NCBI RefSeq assembly: GCF_001403635.1
Contig: NZ_LN879464.1
Location: 62,001-126,000 of the forward strand
Direction: 5' to 3'
Source: Clostridium massiliamazoniense
GTDB lineage: Bacteria > Bacillota > Clostridia > Clostridiales > Clostridiaceae
DNA length: 64,000 bases
The notes beneath the pieces are model-generated. The model saw only the letters and a list, made by a program, of their open reading frames with translations, searched no databases and had not been told where the DNA came from. Shown here piece by piece: positions 60,281 to 64,000 of this stretch (its first letter is position 1; every line of letters begins with the position of its first letter). Made by a program: the position numbers and the translations under genes.

Positions 60281-60438
60281 TATCACCTAAAAGATAATGC
60301 TAATATGTACCATTCGTTGTATGGGAATTTAAGCCCTCGGACTGTCACATCAATGAGAGTAGCTTATAAATTTATTTATAGCAAAATCAGACAGGATGAA
60401 TAGGGAATCAAACAAGAATTATAGATATTTATAGATTT
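60281..60438 (+). ncRNA. Candidate omegaRNA of IS607-type element
   Basis: The segment between the tnpB stop and the right inverted repeat is comparatively GC-rich and has ACCATTCGTTGTATGGGAAT and TTAAGCCCTCGGACTGTCAC. These form local stems (CCAT/ATGG). It matches the place of omegaRNA scaffolds in TnpB elements. Confidence 0.5.
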
Positions 60439-60504
60439 TTGGCAACGGGTATAAGAGATAATTTATAATTATAAGAATAAGTTTAGATATAAGAGGAGAT
60501 GGGA

Positions 60505-60759
60505 ATGGAGTTAACAAATTTTTTAGAACAATTATTAGATGGAATAGTTAAAGAAGATGGTATGGATAAAATCCTACAGTCTATTGAGGAAAATATAGAA
60601 TATGATTTGAAGAATACTAAGGTAGAATTACAGCTATTTGAATGTGATAAAAATTATGATGCAGATATAGTTGTTTCAAATGAAGGGTATGAAGATGGTG
60701 AAATTATATTTTTAGATATTTATAAGAAGAGTTCTGAAAGTTTGGACAAGGAGAATTAG
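60505..60759 (+). CDS. Small acidic protein (84 aa, unknown)
   Basis: The start at 60505 is chosen since GAGGAG lies six bases upstream; the ATG at 60499 touches it. The protein is acidic and helical with a beta-rich centre (NTKVELQLFECDKNYDADIV). No family recognised. It follows the IS607-type element and precedes another small gene in the same direction. Confidence 0.55.
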   Translation: MELTNFLEQLLDGIVKEDGMDKILQSIEENIEYDLKNTKVELQLFECDKNYDADIVVSNEGYEDGEIIFLDIYKKSSESLDKEN

Positions 60760-60793
60760 AAATATTATTTATATTACAGAAAGGTTAAGGTAT

Positions 60794-61150
60794 ATGGGGA
60801 ATATAAAAGAAGATTTAAGTTTTAATGGATCTCTACCTCAAATGATTTATGATTTAGGAGAGTTAGGTGAATTAGGAGCTTTGAAAATTCATAATGGAGT
60901 TTTTTTTACTGATAAAATTCTAATAGAAAAATTAGAAGTTAATGAGAATAGTATATTTGTTAGTAGAAAAGAAATAAATTATAAAAATATAAATTTAAAA
61001 ATTAAACATGGTAAAGGGATAGAATTCAATATATATGTTAATGGCATTAAGATTCATCTTAACTGGAATGAGAAGAATAAAGACCTTTTAATTGACTTTT
61101 ATCTTAAATGGTTATTATTCAGAAGGAATAATCCGAGTTTATATAAATAA
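60794..61150 (+). CDS. Unknown protein (118 aa)
   Basis: It is a beta-rich protein with lysine/asparagine repeats (NYKNINLKIKHGKGIEFNIY, VNGIKIHLNWNEKNKDLL). The RBS is weak (AAGG). No family recognised. It is followed by a perfect 10-bp inverted repeat at 61172-61205. Confidence 0.5.
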   Translation: MGNIKEDLSFNGSLPQMIYDLGELGELGALKIHNGVFFTDKILIEKLEVNENSIFVSRKEINYKNINLKIKHGKGIEFNIYVNGIKIHLNWNEKNKDLLIDFYLKWLLFRRNNPSLYK

Positions 61151-61171
61151 AATATATTTTCAAATAATTAA

Positions 61172-61205
61172 AGGAGGGGTTGAATACTTCAAAAAAACCC
61201 CTCCT
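61172..61205. terminator. Perfect inverted repeat AGGAGGGGTT/AACCCCTCCT
   Basis: Ten-base perfect arms surround a 14-nt loop. There is no T-run on the plus strand; on the minus strand TTTAATTATTT follows. It may be a weak terminator, or it may hide an AGGAGG ribosome binding site. Confidence 0.45.
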
Positions 61206-61286
61206 GAATGATAAACAGCGAGACTATTGCTTATTATTACTTATTATACTATAAGAAATAAAATACTGAAAGAAGGTGCGGGAATA

Positions 61287-61421
61287 ATGAAAGAATTAGT
61301 TCAAGTAACATTATATGATTGTATTTATCTAATTGGAGATATAAAGGGAATAACTGAAGAAGAAAAGAAAGTTTTATATCAAAATAGAGAATTTATAAGA
61401 GCTAACAATAAATATAATTAA
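61287..61421 (+). CDS. Small protein (44 aa)
   Basis: The start ATG 61287 has AAGGTG upstream. It encodes MKELVQVTLYDCIYLIGDIK and 24 more residues. No family recognised. An upstream in-frame start at 61227 would give 64 aa but has no RBS. A strong terminator follows (61429-61477), which supports a real short gene. Confidence 0.45.
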   Translation: MKELVQVTLYDCIYLIGDIKGITEEEKKVLYQNREFIRANNKYN

Positions 61422-61428
61422 AATTAAT

Positions 61429-61477
61429 GAAGAGGTATTAAATCTAAACTAGGTTTGATACCTCTTCTGTTATTTTT
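61429..61477 (+). terminator. Terminator before hydrolase gene
   Basis: GAAGAGGTATTAAATC and GATACCTCTTC pair partly, followed by TGTTATTTTT. Confidence 0.65.
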
Positions 61478-61606
61478 ATAATTAAATTTATTCAATAATA
61501 GGTTTAAAATGTTTAACAAGTTGAATTCAAGCAAAAAGTTTTATAATGAATTATAATATATATATAGAAAACAATATAAAAAAAGAGAAAAACTGATAAA
61601 AAATTA

Positions 61607-61635
61607 TTCAAAAGAAAGAATAGATTTTGTATAAT
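61607..61635 (+). promoter_or_regulatory. Promoter of the secreted hydrolase gene
   Basis: TTCAAA at 61607-61612, a 17-nt spacer, and TATAAT at 61630-61635, 45 bp before the start codon. Confidence 0.6.
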
Positions 61636-61679
61636 ATATAAATGAAAAATACAAAACAAAAGAGAAAGAGGTATTTCAA

Positions 61680-64000
61680 ATGAAGACGAGCAAAATAATA
61701 GGTTTAGTAATATTAGCAGGAGCAACAGGGATTAGTTTTGGGAACATCACTCATACGCCTAAAGTTCAAAATAAAGTAGTATTAGCCCAACATATTAACA
61801 ACAATACTACAAAGGTTAAAGAGAGTACTAAAGGAGATAATCAAACATTAACTAAAAAACAAGTTCAACAGTTAAAAAATAAAACAATAACTGTTAATGG
61901 AATGAAATTCTCAGGAATTCAAGCTATAAAAATAGCACCAGATATGCAAGGTGATGAATTTGCAGTTGCACCTGGATTTAACCCAAATGGCTTTGCCTCA
62001 TCAGTTAATGAACAATTATATAATTACGAGTTAAACCCAGCAAATGACCAAGCTGCTATGAATGAAGCTACTGCATTACATGATGGAAACCCAGTTGACA
62101 CATGTGTATTTTTCCAATCATCTGCTTTAAGAGCAATAGGACAAGACGTACCAGATTATATAGGGTATACCACTCATCTTGAAAATTGGTTAGCTAATAA
62201 CGGATGGCAAAGGCACACAGATTTCCAATACATACAAAGGGGAGACCTATGTTTCGCTAGTTATTATCACACTTTCTTATTCATGGGATGGGAAAATAAA
62301 GCTAAAGGAATAGCTTATGTAATGGGTAACGAATCATTTACCGAGCCTTATTACAGAAACCGAAATCTTAGTGGACAAAGTCCTGTGACATATGGGAATA
62401 ATTCTTACTATCAAGCAACTTGTTTCTGGACTTATGGCCAAGGATACACTGGTCAAATAGAGGGAGTAAATCCAGTACATTCTGATGGATATAATGCAAT
62501 AGGAACTACAACAACAACAGCAGATTTAAATGTTAGAACAGGTGCTAATACATGGAGCAACATCATAACAACAATACCAAGTGGAGTTACAGTTCCAGTT
62601 ATGGCTCAAAGTAATGGCTGGTATGAAGTATATTACAATGGACATCAAGGTTGGATAGATGGAAATTATACTGACGGCTTAGATGAGAGTCTCGGCAACG
62701 GAGCAGCACCTACAAATATGCCTGTAGGAGATAACTTAACAGTAACTTCTCCAGTTGGATTATGGTTAACAAATGGACCTAGTGGTAACAGTGGAAATAT
62801 AGTATTATTACCAAATGGAACTCCAGTAAAAGCTTTATCATTCCAAAATGGATGGTATAAAGTAGACTACGAAGGAACTATTGGATGGTTAGATGCCCAA
62901 TACACAAGCAGTAATGGTAAAGATATATTACCTAAGACTTCTGTTCCAGAACAATCTCAACCTCAACAACAACATCAATCCCAAAAAACATTTACTCAAC
63001 ATGCGGTAAATGGTACAGTAACAGTTGAGTGTGGTGGATTATGGATAAATGAAAAGCCTTTTGTGAATGATGGAAATATAGTAGTAGTACCACATGGAAC
63101 AAAGCTACAAGCAACTGCTGAAAGTAATAATGGATGGTATAAAGTAACTTACAAAGGACAAACTGGATGGATAGGTGGATCACCTTATAGTTCATTTAAA
63201 CAAGCTCCTGTAAAACAATCTCCTACAAGTGGAAATCAAGTAAGCCAAAAAGTAATAGGTAAAGTTGAAGTAACAGCAGATGGATTATGTATGAATGAAC
63301 ATCCAGCACCAAATGATGGAATAATAGAAGTTCTTCACAGAGGAACAATAGTTGATTTATTAGGAACTTCATCTAATGGTTGGTATCATGTTTCATACAA
63401 TGGTAAAGAAGGATGGATTGGTGGCTCACCTTATTCACAAGTGGTAGGGCAACAACAAGCAACTAATAATCAAGAAACTGCAACTGTTCAATCACCAGTA
63501 GGTTTATGGTTAAATGGTTCACCAAACACATCAAATCCAATAGAGGTTATGCCATATAATGCTACTATGAAAGTATTAGGACAACAAGGAAATTGGACAA
63601 AAGTAGATTACAACGGACAAATTGGTTGGGCTTATACTCAATATTTAAATATTTCAAATAGCTCAAGTAGTTCAAGTTCAAATAATTCAAGTTCAAATAC
63701 ATCATCACCAATAGGAACAGGAACAATATCAGCTAATGGTGGATTATGGTTAAATGGAAATCCTAATTTAAATAATCGAAATGGAATTGAAGTTATTCCA
63801 AATGGTTCACAAGTAACAATATATAAAGTTGATGGAAATTGGGATTATATAGAGTATAATGGACAATATGGTTGGGCTTATAACGAATATATAAACACTA
63901 ATAATAGTCAAGAAACTGCAACTGTTCAATCACCTGTAGGATTATGGTTAAATGGTTCACCTAATACATCAAATCCAATAGAGGTTATGCCATATAATGC
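61680..64000 (+). CDS. Secreted cell-wall hydrolase with multiple SH3 domains (3' end outside window)
   Basis: ATG 61680 with AGAGGT upstream opens a frame that runs off the window (773 codons seen). A signal peptide (KIIGLVILAGATGISFG) is followed by a ~200-residue catalytic-like domain. Its possible Cys is in NPVDTCVFFQSSALRAIG and possible His in ASYYHTFLFMGW, suggesting a CHAP/NlpC-like amidase or endopeptidase. At least seven SH3-type repeats follow, the first RTGANTW...GWYEVYYNGHQGWI and later ones starting GLWLNG or similar. They should bind peptidoglycan. It likely acts on the cell wall during transfer or competition. The enzymatic class is not certain. Confidence 0.75.
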   Translation, partial: MKTSKIIGLVILAGATGISFGNITHTPKVQNKVVLAQHINNNTTKVKESTKGDNQTLTKKQVQQLKNKTITVNGMKFSGIQAIKIAPDMQGDEFAVAPGFNPNGFASSVNEQLYNYELNPANDQAAMNEATALHDGNPVDTCVFFQSSALRAIGQDVPDYIGYTTHLENWLANNGWQRHTDFQYIQRGDLCFASYYHTFLFMGWENKAKGIAYVMGNESFTEPYYRNRNLSGQSPVTYGNNSYYQATCFWTYGQGYTGQIEGVNPVHSDGYNAIGTTTTTADLNVRTGANTWSNIITTIPSGVTVPVMAQSNGWYEVYYNGHQGWIDGNYTDGLDESLGNGAAPTNMPVGDNLTVTSPVGLWLTNGPSGNSGNIVLLPNGTPVKALSFQNGWYKVDYEGTIGWLDAQYTSSNGKDILPKTSVPEQSQPQQQHQSQKTFTQHAVNGTVTVECGGLWINEKPFVNDGNIVVVPHGTKLQATAESNNGWYKVTYKGQTGWIGGSPYSSFKQAPVKQSPTSGNQVSQKVIGKVEVTADGLCMNEHPAPNDGIIEVLHRGTIVDLLGTSSNGWYHVSYNGKEGWIGGSPYSQVVGQQQATNNQETATVQSPVGLWLNGSPNTSNPIEVMPYNATMKVLGQQGNWTKVDYNGQIGWAYTQYLNISNSSSSSSSNNSSSNTSSPIGTGTISANGGLWLNGNPNLNNRNGIEVIPNGSQVTIYKVDGNWDYIEYNGQYGWAYNEYINTNNSQETATVQSPVGLWLNGSPNTSNPIEVMPYN
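63471..64000 (+). repeat. 438-bp tandem duplication of SH3 units
   Basis: The 92 bp from 63471 (CAAGAAACTGCAACTGTTCA...) recur at 63909 with four differences, all at synonymous third positions. The offset is 438 bp, i.e. 146 codons or two SH3 units, and the second copy continues beyond the window. The SSSSSNNSSS linker lies between. Confidence 0.8.

Larger units (their letters stand above)
58586..60438 (+). mobile_element. IS607-type element with perfect 20-bp inverted ends
   Basis: AAATCTATAAATATCTATAA at 58586-58605 and its exact inverse at 60419-60438 flank a broken tnpA and an intact tnpB. The total is 1853 bp. The true ends may extend a few bases beyond, since GTT occurs five bases outside both copies. 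The serine-recombinase-type tnpA with a MerR-like HTH identifies the IS607 group. The element sits between ssb and a small unknown gene. Confidence 0.8.

Overview
This window is about 64 kb of very AT-rich DNA with low-GC Firmicute codon use, AGGAGG-type ribosome binding sites and U-tailed terminators. It looks like part of a large conjugative plasmid of Clostridium sensu stricto. The evidence is two iteron-type replication initiators, a parM/parR partition pair, a type IV secretion/conjugation cluster, plasmid copies of replisome genes, and no rRNA, tRNA or housekeeping operons. The species assignment is inference.

Layout. 1-5.3 kb: the end of an SMC-like ATPase, a candidate orphan small RNA, a plasmid secA with a small partner gene, and two winged-helix proteins. 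5.4-18 kb: three operons, each preceded by a copy of the same ~180-nt leader. They carry (i) a UvrD-like helicase with a shortened P-loop, (ii) a set resembling the ubiquitin-like PRTRC cassette (E2-like, Ub-like, E1/ThiF), and (iii) a putative DNA-binding zinc-ribbon protein, a DnaN-type sliding clamp and a primase. Between the first two lie Rep_3 initiator 1 with seven iterons and a truncated Rpn-family gene. 18-20.5 kb: AT-rich putative centromere, parM, parR. 20.8-31 kb: a plasmid sigma factor heading the T4SS genes (three small VirB2-like membrane proteins, PrgI/VirB3-like, VirB4, VirB6-like, VirB1-like hydrolase). 31-40.4 kb: a second AT-rich tract, three 24-bp palindromes, a Replic_Relax-like protein, a VirD4 coupling protein, an S1-like protein, a CPBP protease and small membrane proteins.

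40.6-46.5 kb: a second replicon (eight 22-23-bp-spaced iterons and a RepA-like initiator), followed by a compact type II CRISPR locus made of tracrRNA, an intact 1063-aa Cas9 and a two-spacer array on the opposite strand. There is no cas1/cas2. Each repeat ends in an extended -10 promoter.

47-60.4 kb is a decaying region. It holds frameshifted or nonsense-interrupted genes (DnaA_N-like, integrase-like, RecD2-like), a TnpB-only IS200/IS605-type element that appears to split a gene, and an IS607-type element with a dead tnpA and an intact tnpB. Intact NdpA-like and SSB genes sit between them. 60.5-64 kb: small unknown genes and the start of a secreted cell-wall hydrolase with repeated SH3 domains that runs off the window.

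How it fits together: the plasmid appears to bring its own replication accessories (helicase, clamp, primase, SSB, nucleoid protein), partitioning, a conjugation machine with its own sigma factor, and a non-adaptive Cas9 defence or competition module. No relaxase was recognised in this window.
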